A stretch of DNA of 5,003 nt. It comes from an uncultured Polaromonas sp. GTDB taxonomy: Bacteria; Pseudomonadota; Gammaproteobacteria; Burkholderiales; Burkholderiaceae. How positions within the stretch are numbered: position 1 is the first letter of the stretch; every line of letters starts with the position of its first letter. The stretch lies in NCBI GenBank assembly GCA_946479075.1, contig CAMLDT010000242.1:1-5003 (forward strand), given 5' to 3'. Below are positions 1 through 4,601 of the stretch, piece after piece. The translations under genes were made by a program, and so were the position numbers. The notes under the pieces were generated by a model. It searched no databases. It saw nothing but the letters and a program-made list of their open reading frames with translations, and was not told where the DNA came from.

Positions 1-32
1 GCATGGGTTGCCGTCGGCGGCCTGATGAATTC

Positions 33-46
33 AAGGAGTTGTTGTG
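33..46 (+). promoter_or_regulatory. Ribosome binding site setting a GTG start
   Basis: AAGGAG at 33-38 lies five bases before GTG at 44. This supports the GTG as the start of the FKBP gene: the next residues form a good signal peptide, and no ATG in this frame would preserve it. Confidence 0.7.
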
Positions 47-481
47 CGATCCATTGTTTGTGCGGGTGTTTTATCTCTTGGCCTTGTGTCTGCTGCCTGG
101 GCCCAGCCTGATGCGGCTGCGGCGGCCGCCGCGAAGGAGGCGGGCGCGTCGGTGACGGCCAGCGGGCTGGTTTACCGGCCGCTCAAGGAAGGCAGCGGCG
201 CCAGCCCGGCCGCCAGCGACACGGTTCAGGTCCATTACCGTGGCCGCTTTCCGGGCGGCAAGGAGTTCGACAGCTCCTGGTCGCGCAACGAGCCGACCGA
301 GTTTCCGCTGAACCGCGTCATCCCCTGCTGGACCGAGGGCGTGCAGAAAATGAAGGTCGGCGGCAAGGCCAAGCTGACCTGCCCGTCTGCGATTGCTTAC
401 GGTTCACGCGGTGCCGGCGGCGTGATCCCGCCGAACGCCACGCTGGAATTCGAGATCGAACTGTTGGCAATAAAGAAGTAG
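44..481 (+). CDS. Exported FKBP-type peptidyl-prolyl cis-trans isomerase
   Basis: This 145-residue protein should catalyse cis-trans isomerisation of prolyl bonds during protein folding in the periplasm. Residues 1-20 form a signal peptide with a likely cleavage after AWA (AWA|QP), followed by an Ala-rich linker (about 24-35). A single FKBP domain spans about 38-143. Aligned by eye to human FKBP12, the pocket residues are all present: Tyr65, Phe75-Asp76 (in KEFDSS), Phe87, Val92-Ile93, Trp96, Tyr119 (in AYG) and Phe136. Cys95 and Cys113 could form a disulfide in the periplasm, which is an inference. It is a minimal one-domain form without the N-terminal dimerisation domain of FkpA or Mip. It converges on the flavin monooxygenase gene. 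The start is GTG, preceded by AAGGAG. The family call is secure; client proteins are unknown. Confidence 0.95.
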   Translation: MRSIVCAGVLSLGLVSAAWAQPDAAAAAAAKEAGASVTASGLVYRPLKEGSGASPAASDTVQVHYRGRFPGGKEFDSSWSRNEPTEFPLNRVIPCWTEGVQKMKVGGKAKLTCPSAIAYGSRGAGGVIPPNATLEFEIELLAIKK

Positions 482-507
482 AGACCTGGCTTCGCCCGCC
501 GATTTTC

Positions 508-532
508 CGTTCGTCCTGAGCCTGTCGAAGGA
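508..532. repeat. Dispersed proteobacterial intergenic repeat
   Basis: The segment reads CGTTCGTCCTGAG followed by CCTGTCGAAGGA. I recognise this from memory as a very common dispersed intergenic repeat of Comamonadaceae and some other proteobacteria. It carries a short inverted repeat (TTCG at 510-513, CGAA at 525-528). It lies between the convergent ends of the FKBP and monooxygenase genes, where a bidirectional transcription stop would fit, but there is no U-tract to prove that role. Confidence 0.6.
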
Positions 533-546
533 TGGCCTCCGCAGCC

Positions 547-1530
547 TCAGTCCCGCAGGCTGGCCGTGATCTCGTAAGAGCGCAGGCGCGCGGCGTGGTC
601 GAAGATCTGCGAGGTGATCATCAGCTCGTCAGCGCCGGTGCGGTCCACAAAGGCCTGCAGTTGCCGTTTCACCGTGTCCGGTGCGCCGATGGCCGAACAG
701 GTCAGCGTCTGCTCCAGGATGGCGCGTTCGGACGGGCTCAAGCGTTCTTCGTAACCGGGCACCGGCGGCTGCAGGCGCGAGGGCCGGCCGCTGCGCAGGT
801 TCACAAAAGCCTGCTGCATCGACGAGGACAGCAGCCGCGCCTCGTCGTCGGTGTCGGCGGCAAACACATTGAAGCCCAGCATCACATGCGAGCGCTGCAA
901 CTGCGCCGAGGGGCGGAAGCGGCTGCGGTAAACCTCGATGGCCTGCATCATCTGCGCCGGCGCAAAGTGCGAGGCAAACGCAAACGGCAAGCCCAGTTGC
1001 GCCGCCAGTTGCGCGCCGAACAGGCTGGAGCCCAGAATCCACACCGGCACATTGAGCCCGGCGCCGGGCACGGCGCGCACGCGCTGGCCTTCCTGCACCG
1101 GCTGGAAGTAATGCATGAGTTCCACCACGTCCTGCGGGAACTCGTCGGGGTTGGCGTTCAGGTCGCGCCGCAGTGCGCGCGCCGTGGCCTGGTCGGAGCC
1201 GGGCGCGCGGCCCAGGCCCAGGTCGATGCGGCCGGGAAACAGCGATTCGAGCGTGCCGAACTGCTCGGCAATCACCAGCGGCGAATGATTCGGCAGCATG
1301 ATGCCGCCGGCGCCCACGCGGATGCGCGAGGTGCCGCCCGCCACATGCGCCATCACCACCGCGGTGGCGGCGCTGGCGATGCCGGCCATGCCATGGTGTT
1401 CGGCTAGCCAGTAACGCTCAAAGCCCCAGCGTTCGGCATGCTGGGCCAGATCCAGCGTGTTGTGCAGGGACTGGGCAGCGTCGCTGCCCTCCACGATGGG
1501 GGACAGGTCGAGGACGGAAAAAGGGATCAT
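547..1530 (-). CDS. Luciferase-like (LLM class) flavin-dependent monooxygenase
   Basis: The protein has 327 residues and resembles the bacterial-luciferase-like 'group 1' oxidoreductases (the YhbW/MsnO8-type branch). These are cytoplasmic TIM-barrel enzymes that use reduced FMN and oxygen to oxidise small organic substrates. Visible family motifs are the N-terminal strand FSVLDLSP (4-11), YWLAEHHGM (40-48), and a long conserved block at 75-113 containing [30 protein letters not shown] and the Arg-Ala-Pro-Gly-Ser-Asp that follows. WILGSS (164-169) is the usual phosphate/flavin-side loop. The length is typical for the family. ATG at 1530-1528 is the natural start because the first strand begins directly there; its Shine-Dalgarno is weak. 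The gene diverges from the three-gene operon on the other strand. The physiological substrate cannot be read from sequence, and it needs a separate flavin reductase, none of which is in this window. Confidence 0.93.
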   Translation of the reverse strand: MIPFSVLDLSPIVEGSDAAQSLHNTLDLAQHAERWGFERYWLAEHHGMAGIASAATAVVMAHVAGGTSRIRVGAGGIMLPNHSPLVIAEQFGTLESLFPGRIDLGLGRAPGSDQATARALRRDLNANPDEFPQDVVELMHYFQPVQEGQRVRAVPGAGLNVPVWILGSSLFGAQLAAQLGLPFAFASHFAPAQMMQAIEVYRSRFRPSAQLQRSHVMLGFNVFAADTDDEARLLSSSMQQAFVNLRSGRPSRLQPPVPGYEERLSPSERAILEQTLTCSAIGAPDTVKRQLQAFVDRTGADELMITSQIFDHAARLRSYEITASLRD

Positions 1531-1632
1531 TTTCTGCAGATGGGTCGCGCTGGCGGTTTATCAATCCCCCGGCGGGGCGGGTGTACCATTTGCCGGGCTG
1601 CCCCGCAGCCCTGCGCCACTTCCGGAGGCCCC
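1531..1632. promoter_or_regulatory. Divergent intergenic region
   Basis: These 102 bases separate the starts of the minus-strand monooxygenase and the plus-strand operon, so both promoters should lie here. I cannot pick a convincing -35/-10 pair for either direction. A perfect 7-bp hairpin sits at 1595-1611, and a good Shine-Dalgarno (GGAGG, 1624-1628) precedes the plus-strand gene. Confidence 0.5.
1595..1611 (+). repeat. Perfect inverted repeat in operon leader
   Basis: GGGCTGC (1595-1601) and GCAGCCC (1605-1611) are exact reverse complements around a CCC loop. The hairpin ends 12 bases before the Shine-Dalgarno of the SnoaL-like gene. It could be an operator or a leader RNA stem; no T-run follows, so a terminator is unlikely. 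Confidence 0.5.
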
Positions 1633-2121
1633 ATGCACGCCAACCAGCAAACCCTTGAAAAACTCTACAGCGCCTTCGCGCGGCTGGATTCAGCCACCAT
1701 GGCCGAGTGTTACGCGCCCGACGCGAGCTTTGACGACGAGGCTTTTTCGCTGCGCGGCCACCGCGAGGTCACCGGCATGTGGCACATGCTGGCGGATGCC
1801 ACCAAGGCCAAGGGGCGCGATGTCTGGAAGCTGGACTACAGAGGACTGGAAGCCGACGCTGCCACCGGCCAGGCGTATTGGGAGGCCGACTACCGCTTCA
1901 GCGCCACCGGCCGCATGGTGCACAACATCATCGACAGCCGCTTCACCTTCAACCCGCAGGGCCTGATCCAGACCCAGCGCGACCGCTTCGACTTCTGGTC
2001 CTGGTCGCGCCAGGCGCTGGGCACGCCCGGCCTGCTGCTGGGCTGGACGCCCTTCCTGCGCAGCAAGGTGCGCGCGACGGCTGCGGGCAACCTCCAGAAG
2101 TATTTGTCCGCCCGGCCCTGA
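1633..2121 (+). CDS. NTF2/SnoaL-like domain protein
   Basis: The 162-residue product looks like a small cone-shaped alpha+beta NTF2-like protein. The opening helix (about 4-19, [15 protein letters not shown]) leads into the usual sequence of this superfamily, [13 protein letters not shown] (23-35), then [11 protein letters not shown] (40-50), then antiparallel strands, including [18 protein letters not shown] (81-98) and [12 protein letters not shown] (101-112). Members include polyketide cyclases, steroid isomerases and many binding proteins of unknown function, so no reaction is assigned. ATG 1633 is chosen because GGAGG at 1624-1628 precedes it and the domain begins there; the frame stays open further upstream but that part does not look like protein. 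It is the first gene of an apparent operon, with 21 bases between its stop and the hydrolase start. Confidence 0.88.
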   Translation: MHANQQTLEKLYSAFARLDSATMAECYAPDASFDDEAFSLRGHREVTGMWHMLADATKAKGRDVWKLDYRGLEADAATGQAYWEADYRFSATGRMVHNIIDSRFTFNPQGLIQTQRDRFDFWSWSRQALGTPGLLLGWTPFLRSKVRATAAGNLQKYLSARP

Positions 2122-2142
2122 ACCCATCGACAAGGACGCGCC

Positions 2143-3069
2143 ATGGCCTCGACCCTGCCCGACAACTGGTTTGACGGTTTTGAAGCGCGCGACTTCGAGG
2201 TCAACGGCACCTCCATATTCGCGCGCTTTGGCGGCAACGCCCAAGGCCCGGCGCTGCTGCTGCTGCACGGTTTTCCGCAAAGCCATGTGATGTGGCACCG
2301 CGTGGTGCAGGCGCTCAAGGCCAAATTTTTCCTGGTGCTGCCCGACCTGCGCGGCTACGGCGACTCGTCCAAGGTGGCCGGCCTGCCCGACCACAGCAAC
2401 TACAGCAAGCGCAACATGGCCGCCGATGCGCTGGGTGTGATGGACGCGCTGGGCATCAGCCGCTTCGATGTCTGCGGCCATGACCGCGGGGGCCGCGTGG
2501 CGCACAGGCTGGCGCTGGACCACCCGGGCCGCGTGCGCAAGCTGTGTGTCATCGACATCGCGCCCACGCTGGACATGTACAACGCCACCGACCTGCGTTT
2601 TGCCACCGCCTACTACCACTGGTTCCACTTGATCCAGCCCAGCCCTTTGCCCGAGACCATGATAGTCGGCAACGCGTTGCCCTATCTGCACGCCAAGCTC
2701 GGCGGCTGGGGCGCGCAGGGGCTAAGCTACATCGAGGCCGAGGCGCTGCTCGAATACGAGCGCTGCTTCTGCACGCCCGAAGCCATCCACGCCGCCTGCG
2801 AGGACTACCGCGCCAGCGCCGGCATCGACCTCGTGCACGACCGCGAGAGCCGCGCGCAGGGCGAAAAAATCCGCTGCGATGTGCATGTGTTGTGGGGCGA
2901 ACGCGGCGTGGTCAACAAGCTGTTCGAGCCGCTGGTGCTGTGGCAGGCGCAGTGCGCCGGCACCGTCAGCGGTCAGGTGCTGCCGGCCGGGCATTTCATT
3001 CCCGAAGAACTGCCGCTGGAAACCGCGCATGCGCTGACGCAGTTTTTTGGCAGCAAGGCCGGCGCGTGA
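2143..3069 (+). CDS. Alpha/beta hydrolase, probable fluoroacetate/haloacetate dehalogenase
   Basis: This 308-residue cytoplasmic protein closely resembles fluoroacetate dehalogenases (DehH1 and the Rhodopseudomonas palustris enzyme RPA1163), which hydrolyse the carbon-halogen bond of haloacetates to glycolate plus halide. Aligned by eye, the full catalytic set is present: oxyanion region HGFP (42-45), nucleophile Asp114 in GHDRGGR, carboxylate-binding Arg115 and Arg118, acid Asp138 in IDIAPT, halide-pocket His159-Trp160 in YYHW and Tyr222 in CEDYRA, and base His284 in GHFIPEE. Their spacing matches RPA1163 (D110, R111, R114, D134, H155, W156, Y219, H280) to within one residue. Related epoxide hydrolases share the fold, but the HW pair and the second Arg favour a dehalogenase. 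ATG 2143 has AAGGA at 2132-2136. The gene sits between the SnoaL-like gene and the membrane protein gene, overlapping the latter by four bases. The natural substrate is an inference. Confidence 0.88.
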   Translation: MASTLPDNWFDGFEARDFEVNGTSIFARFGGNAQGPALLLLHGFPQSHVMWHRVVQALKAKFFLVLPDLRGYGDSSKVAGLPDHSNYSKRNMAADALGVMDALGISRFDVCGHDRGGRVAHRLALDHPGRVRKLCVIDIAPTLDMYNATDLRFATAYYHWFHLIQPSPLPETMIVGNALPYLHAKLGGWGAQGLSYIEAEALLEYERCFCTPEAIHAACEDYRASAGIDLVHDRESRAQGEKIRCDVHVLWGERGVVNKLFEPLVLWQAQCAGTVSGQVLPAGHFIPEELPLETAHALTQFFGSKAGA

Positions 3070-3683
3070 CGCGCGACCGCCTCCTGCTTTTGCTGGGTGC
3101 CGTGGTGCTCGCCGCACTGGTGGCGTCGGGCATTGCACCTTACGAACGCGGCACCTGGGTGCTGGAAGTCGCGCCGGTGCTGCTGGCCCTGCCTGTGCTG
3201 GCCTTCACGCGCGAGCGCTTTCCGCTGAGCACCTTGCTCTACATCCTGATCGCCATCCACATGCTGGTGCTGATCCTCGGCGGCGCGTATACGTATGCGC
3301 GTGTGCCACTGGGCTTCTGGATGCAGGACCTGATGCACCTGGGCCGCAACCCCTACGACAAGATCGGCCACTTCATGCAGGGCCTGGTGCCGGCTCTGGT
3401 CGCGCGCGAAGTCCTGCTGCGCGGCGCTTACGTCAATGGCCGGCGCATGGCGGGCTTTCTGTCGGTCTGCGTGGCCATGGCCATCAGCGCGGTGTACGAG
3501 CTGATCGAGTGGTGGGCCGCCCTGGCCCTGGGCCAGGGCGCCGATGAATTTTTAGGCACCCAGGGCGACATCTGGGACACGCAGTCGGACATGTTTTTGG
3601 CGCTGATCGGCGCGACGGTCGCGGTCACGCTGCTGGCGAAGTGGCAGGACAGTCAGATGGCGGCGTTGCCGAAACGCTCATAA
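3066..3683 (+). CDS. DUF2238 / YjdF-family integral membrane protein
   Basis: A 205-residue inner-membrane protein of the DUF2238 (YjdF) family, whose function is not established. Hydrophobic segments run at about 5-22, 32-47, 55-76, 104-118, 129-152 and 174-192. The family signature blocks are visible: Asn-Pro-Tyr-Asp-Lys-Ile-Gly-His-Phe (95-103), YELIEWW (144-150), and the Asp/Gly-rich block GTQGDIWDTQSDM (164-176), which carries conserved acidic residues at the membrane edge. Length is normal for the family (about 200). The start is GTG at 3066, which forms GTGA with the hydrolase stop (4-base overlap). This implies translational coupling and makes it the third gene of the operon. The frame is open further upstream, but that is an out-of-frame reading of the hydrolase. 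Its stop TAA abuts a dispersed repeat. Confidence 0.88.
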   Translation: MTRDRLLLLLGAVVLAALVASGIAPYERGTWVLEVAPVLLALPVLAFTRERFPLSTLLYILIAIHMLVLILGGAYTYARVPLGFWMQDLMHLGRNPYDKIGHFMQGLVPALVAREVLLRGAYVNGRRMAGFLSVCVAMAISAVYELIEWWAALALGQGADEFLGTQGDIWDTQSDMFLALIGATVAVTLLAKWQDSQMAALPKRS

Positions 3684-3724
3684 ATTGATAGCTGCTTGCG
3701 CTTGCTGGACGGGGGCTGGAGGCA
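3682..3724 (+). repeat. Comamonadaceae-type dispersed intergenic element
   Basis: The stretch AAATTGATAGCTGCTTGCGC, continuing to GGGGGCTGGAGGCAT, matches my memory of a short element found in many copies in Polaromonas, Acidovorax and Rhodoferax intergenic regions. Its first bases overlap the TAA stop of the membrane protein gene. It marks the last backbone-like sequence before the integron part. Its function is unknown; a 3' end signal is possible. Copy number in this genome cannot be seen here. Confidence 0.6.
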
Positions 3725-3869
3725 TAAATCGTCATTGAGTTGCGAGCCGTGATGGGCTTTACCCCGAAGAACGAGCCGCCTGCGGTGTTTCACAGAATTT
3801 TTATACCTGTATAAATCCGTACAAAACTGCGGTAAAACCCAGCAAGCACGCCACTTTCAGGAGGAAGTC
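3725..3869 (+). promoter_or_regulatory. Upstream region of the cassette array, with candidate promoter
   Basis: No convincing gene is present in these 145 bases. A possible sigma70 promoter is TTTCAC (3788-3793), a 16-base spacer and TATAAA (3810-3815), which would read rightwards into the array like the Pc promoter of an integron. The near-palindrome TGTA-N8-TACA at 3808-3823 overlaps the -10. It recalls the LexA box that sits between intI and attI in class 1 integrons, but its half-site spacing is two bases too wide for a canonical box. CAGCAAGC with nearby ACGCC (3840-3852) resembles the class 1 leader as I remember it. No integrase start or coding remnant could be read on the minus strand. 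Confidence 0.35.
3859..3864 (+). promoter_or_regulatory. Strong Shine-Dalgarno of the array leader ORF
   Basis: AGGAGG lies five bases before ATG 3870. It is the best ribosome binding site in the right half of the window, much stronger than those of the cassette genes it precedes. Confidence 0.65.
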
Positions 3870-3932
3870 ATGACCAGAATATCGAGCAGAGGCCAGTTTA
3901 TCGAGCAGGTTTTGCTCCATACATTGCGTTAG
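3870..3932 (+). CDS. Short leader ORF across the attI-like site (20 aa)
   Basis: ATG 3870 opens a 20-codon frame (MTRISSRGQF, then IEQVLLHTLR) that ends at TAG 3930-3932, inside the GTTAG crossover core. A strong AGGAGG precedes it, and the first cassette gene starts ten bases after its stop in another frame. Class 1 integrons carry a comparable short ORF (ORF-11) in attI1 that raises translation of first-position cassettes with poor ribosome binding sites. The same role here is an inference. Alternatively it could be the 5' end of an older gene cut off by cassette insertion, but the direct repeats within it fit an attI site better. The peptide itself shows no recognisable domain. Confidence 0.5.
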   Translation: MTRISSRGQFIEQVLLHTLR

Positions 3933-3934
3933 AA
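3879..3934 (+). other. attI: attI-like integron recombination site
   Basis: Two 11-base direct repeats, ATATCGAGCAG (3879-3889) and TTATCGAGCAG (3898-3908), start 19 bases apart. An inverted repeat follows, GAGCA-GGTTT-TGCTC (3903-3917), then the core GCGTTAGAA with crossover G3928|T3929. In class 1 attI1, as I recall it, the integrase-binding repeats (TTATGGAGCAG and TTACGCAGCAG) are also 19 bases apart, and the distance from the second repeat to GTTAG differs from this one by a single base. The site lies at the left edge of a cassette array whose attC sites all point the same way, which is where an attI belongs. No intI gene is in the window. Confidence 0.72.
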
Positions 3935-4274
3935 GGCAGCGCATGCATCACTGCTACGTTTGCGGAGCACCGACTGAAAATCCGCCTTGGGGAGAGGATG
4001 GACGCTCACCTCTCTTTGAAATTTGCCCATGTTGTGGCTGTGAGCATGGCTATGAAGATTCCTCAGTCAAAGGCATCGAGGCTTTGCGTGCAAAGTGGCT
4101 TTCGCTTGGTGGTGAGTGGCGCGAGCCGAAATTCAAGCCGGAGGGCTTGAGTCTTCAGCAGCAGTTGCTGTGTGTTCCGAAGGAACTGCCTATTGGGGGC
4201 CCACGGGAATGGACAGTAGGCCTTCTAACCCATCATTCCAGCGGACCGCCTTCGGCGGCCGCTGAATTCAAACG
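3929..4274 (+). mobile_element. Integron gene cassette 1 (CPCC protein + attC1)
   Basis: A 346-base cassette runs from the crossover in the attI-like core (G|TTAGAA) to the crossover of attC1 (G4274|T4275). It holds one gene on the plus strand, beginning 14 bases from the cassette edge. Its base composition is visibly less GC-rich than the backbone genes. Confidence 0.82.
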
Positions 4275-4278
4275 TTAA
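3943..4278 (+). CDS. CPCC-type cysteine-rich (zinc-binding) cassette protein
   Basis: A 111-residue hypothetical protein of the cysteine-rich CPCC type. It opens with Cys4-x2-Cys7, followed by the signature CPCC at 28-31 (in FEICPCCG), with Cys33 next to it. The two CxxC-like pairs suggest one treble-clef or ribbon zinc site. After that come GYEDS (36-40) and a helix-rich part, GIEALRAKWLSLGGEW (44-59) and GLSLQQQLL (68-76), which matches the usual end of this family. Residues 95-111 are encoded by attC1, and the stop TAA (4276-4278) lies just past the crossover, in bases belonging to cassette 2, so the natural C-terminus depends on which cassette follows. ATG 3943 has GAAGG (3932-3936) upstream and begins directly with the first Cys pair. 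Function is unknown; small Cys-rich proteins of this kind are frequent in cassettes. Confidence 0.82.
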   Translation: MHHCYVCGAPTENPPWGEDGRSPLFEICPCCGCEHGYEDSSVKGIEALRAKWLSLGGEWREPKFKPEGLSLQQQLLCVPKELPIGGPREWTVGLLTHHSSGPPSAAAEFKR

Positions 4279-4280
4279 AC
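4223..4280 (+). repeat. attC: attC1 (59-base element)
   Basis: A textbook short attC of 58 bases. The left core is TTCTAAC (4223-4229) and the right core GTTAAAC (4274-4280), matching the GTTRRRY consensus. Between them the arms CAGCGG/CCGCTG and CCGCC/GGCGG close on a TTC loop, with one unpaired A (4245) in the left arm, the extrahelical-base arrangement that IntI recognises on the folded strand. Crossover is G4274|T4275. Confidence 0.93.
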
Positions 4281-4565
4281 ATCGAAAGCCTATGAATCCA
4301 GAGTCTGTACCTGTAGAGGAGTTTGCTGGCGGTGAAGTCGTGATGTGGCTTGATCCAAGTGGCGCAATTTGCCTCAAGACTTTGAACCCGCACAATGATC
4401 CTGTGGAATTGGCAGACCACGAAGCCATTGAGATCGCTGAAGCACTTACTCGCCTCGTTCGAGCGCAGAGGTAGTACGCCTAATGCTTAACATGTCAATC
4501 GACACGGACCCACAACAGCAGGAGGCGGCTTCGCCGCTCGTGTTGGTGGTCCGGTCATTTTTGCG
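4275..4565 (+). mobile_element. Integron gene cassette 2 (60-aa protein + attC2)
   Basis: This cassette extends from the attC1 crossover to the first GTTA at the end of the attC2 palindrome (G4565|T4566). If attC2 is read out to the second core GTTAGAC (4596-4602), the cassette ends at 4596 instead. It holds one small plus-strand gene. Confidence 0.72.
4292..4474 (+). CDS. Hypothetical 60-aa cassette protein
   Basis: I do not recognise a named family. The 60-residue product is acidic and soluble, with no signal peptide, membrane helix or cysteine cluster (one Cys, residue 27). Residues 13-31 (GGEVVMWLD, then SGAICLKTL) look like a two-strand beta hairpin. After NPHNDPVEL (32-40) a helix follows (about 41-58, DHEAIEIAEALTRLVRAQ). 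Such a short beta-beta-alpha protein could be a stand-alone regulator or an antitoxin-like partner, but nothing in the sequence shows this. ATG 4292 lies 18 bases inside the cassette, with only a weak GAAAG upstream, so expression probably depends on read-through from the left. It stops ten bases before attC2, as expected for a compact cassette gene. Confidence 0.72.
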   Translation: MNPESVPVEEFAGGEVVMWLDPSGAICLKTLNPHNDPVELADHEAIEIAEALTRLVRAQR

Positions 4566-4571
4566 TTATCG
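4485..4571 (+). repeat. attC: attC2 (long attC)
   Basis: The left core is GCTTAAC (4485-4491), fitting RYYYAAC. The arms GACACGGACCCACAAC (4501-4516) and GTTGGTGGTCCGGTC (4542-4556) pair with bulges, and the tip is GCGGC-TTC-GCCGC (4525-4537). The palindrome ends at GCGTTAT, whose GTTA (4565-4568) pairs with TAAC of the left core. A second, better core, GTTAGAC, lies 31 bases further (4596-4602), separated from the first by a copy of part of the attI-like site. The functional right end could be either. Confidence 0.78.
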
Positions 4572-4601
4572 AGCAGGTTTTGCTCCATACATTACGTTAG
4601 A
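4566..4601 (+). repeat. Partial copy of the attI-like site inside the array
   Basis: These 36 bases match 3898-3933 with one mismatch (A4594 against G3926). The copy includes the proximal direct repeat TTATCGAGCAG, the GAGCA/TGCTC inverted repeat and the GTTAGA core, but lacks the distal repeat and the leader Shine-Dalgarno. It starts exactly at the GTTA that closes attC2 and ends at the start of cassette 3. In the full site the equivalent left boundary is also preceded by G followed by TT. Confidence 0.85.

Noticed and set aside
1..25. Tail of an upstream gene ending at TGA 23-25
   Set aside because: Only seven codons are visible and other frames are also open, so no gene can be supported.
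532..1407. Long plus-strand open frame opposite the flavin monooxygenase gene
   Set aside because: Its translation is rich in His, Arg, Gly and Ala, with no recognisable domain, as expected for the antisense of a GC-rich gene. The minus-strand frame has clear family motifs throughout.
1438..1632. Upstream extension of the SnoaL-like frame
   Set aside because: It overlaps the 5' end of the divergent gene and the intergenic hairpin. ATG 1633 has the Shine-Dalgarno and matches the domain start.
1690..2691. Long minus-strand open frame across the SnoaL-like and hydrolase genes
   Set aside because: It crosses two well-supported genes and their gap, shows no domain and has low-complexity composition; it is a GC-driven shadow.
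2544..3065. Upstream extension of the DUF2238 frame
   Set aside because: This part is the hydrolase read in another frame, Arg-rich and without motifs. The family begins at GTG 3066.
3725..3812. Possible integrase remnant or short ORF (for example MGFTPKNEPP from ATG 3750)
   Set aside because: I read the minus strand for IntI N- or C-terminal motifs and found none. The plus-strand 20-codon frame has no Shine-Dalgarno and no known match.
3808..3823. LexA box (SOS control)
   Set aside because: TGTA-N8-TACA is palindromic, but TGT and ACA are ten bases apart instead of the eight of a canonical box. It is mentioned only as a resemblance.
4525..4537. Hairpin as a rho-independent terminator
   Set aside because: It is the tip of the attC2 palindrome and no T-run follows directly.
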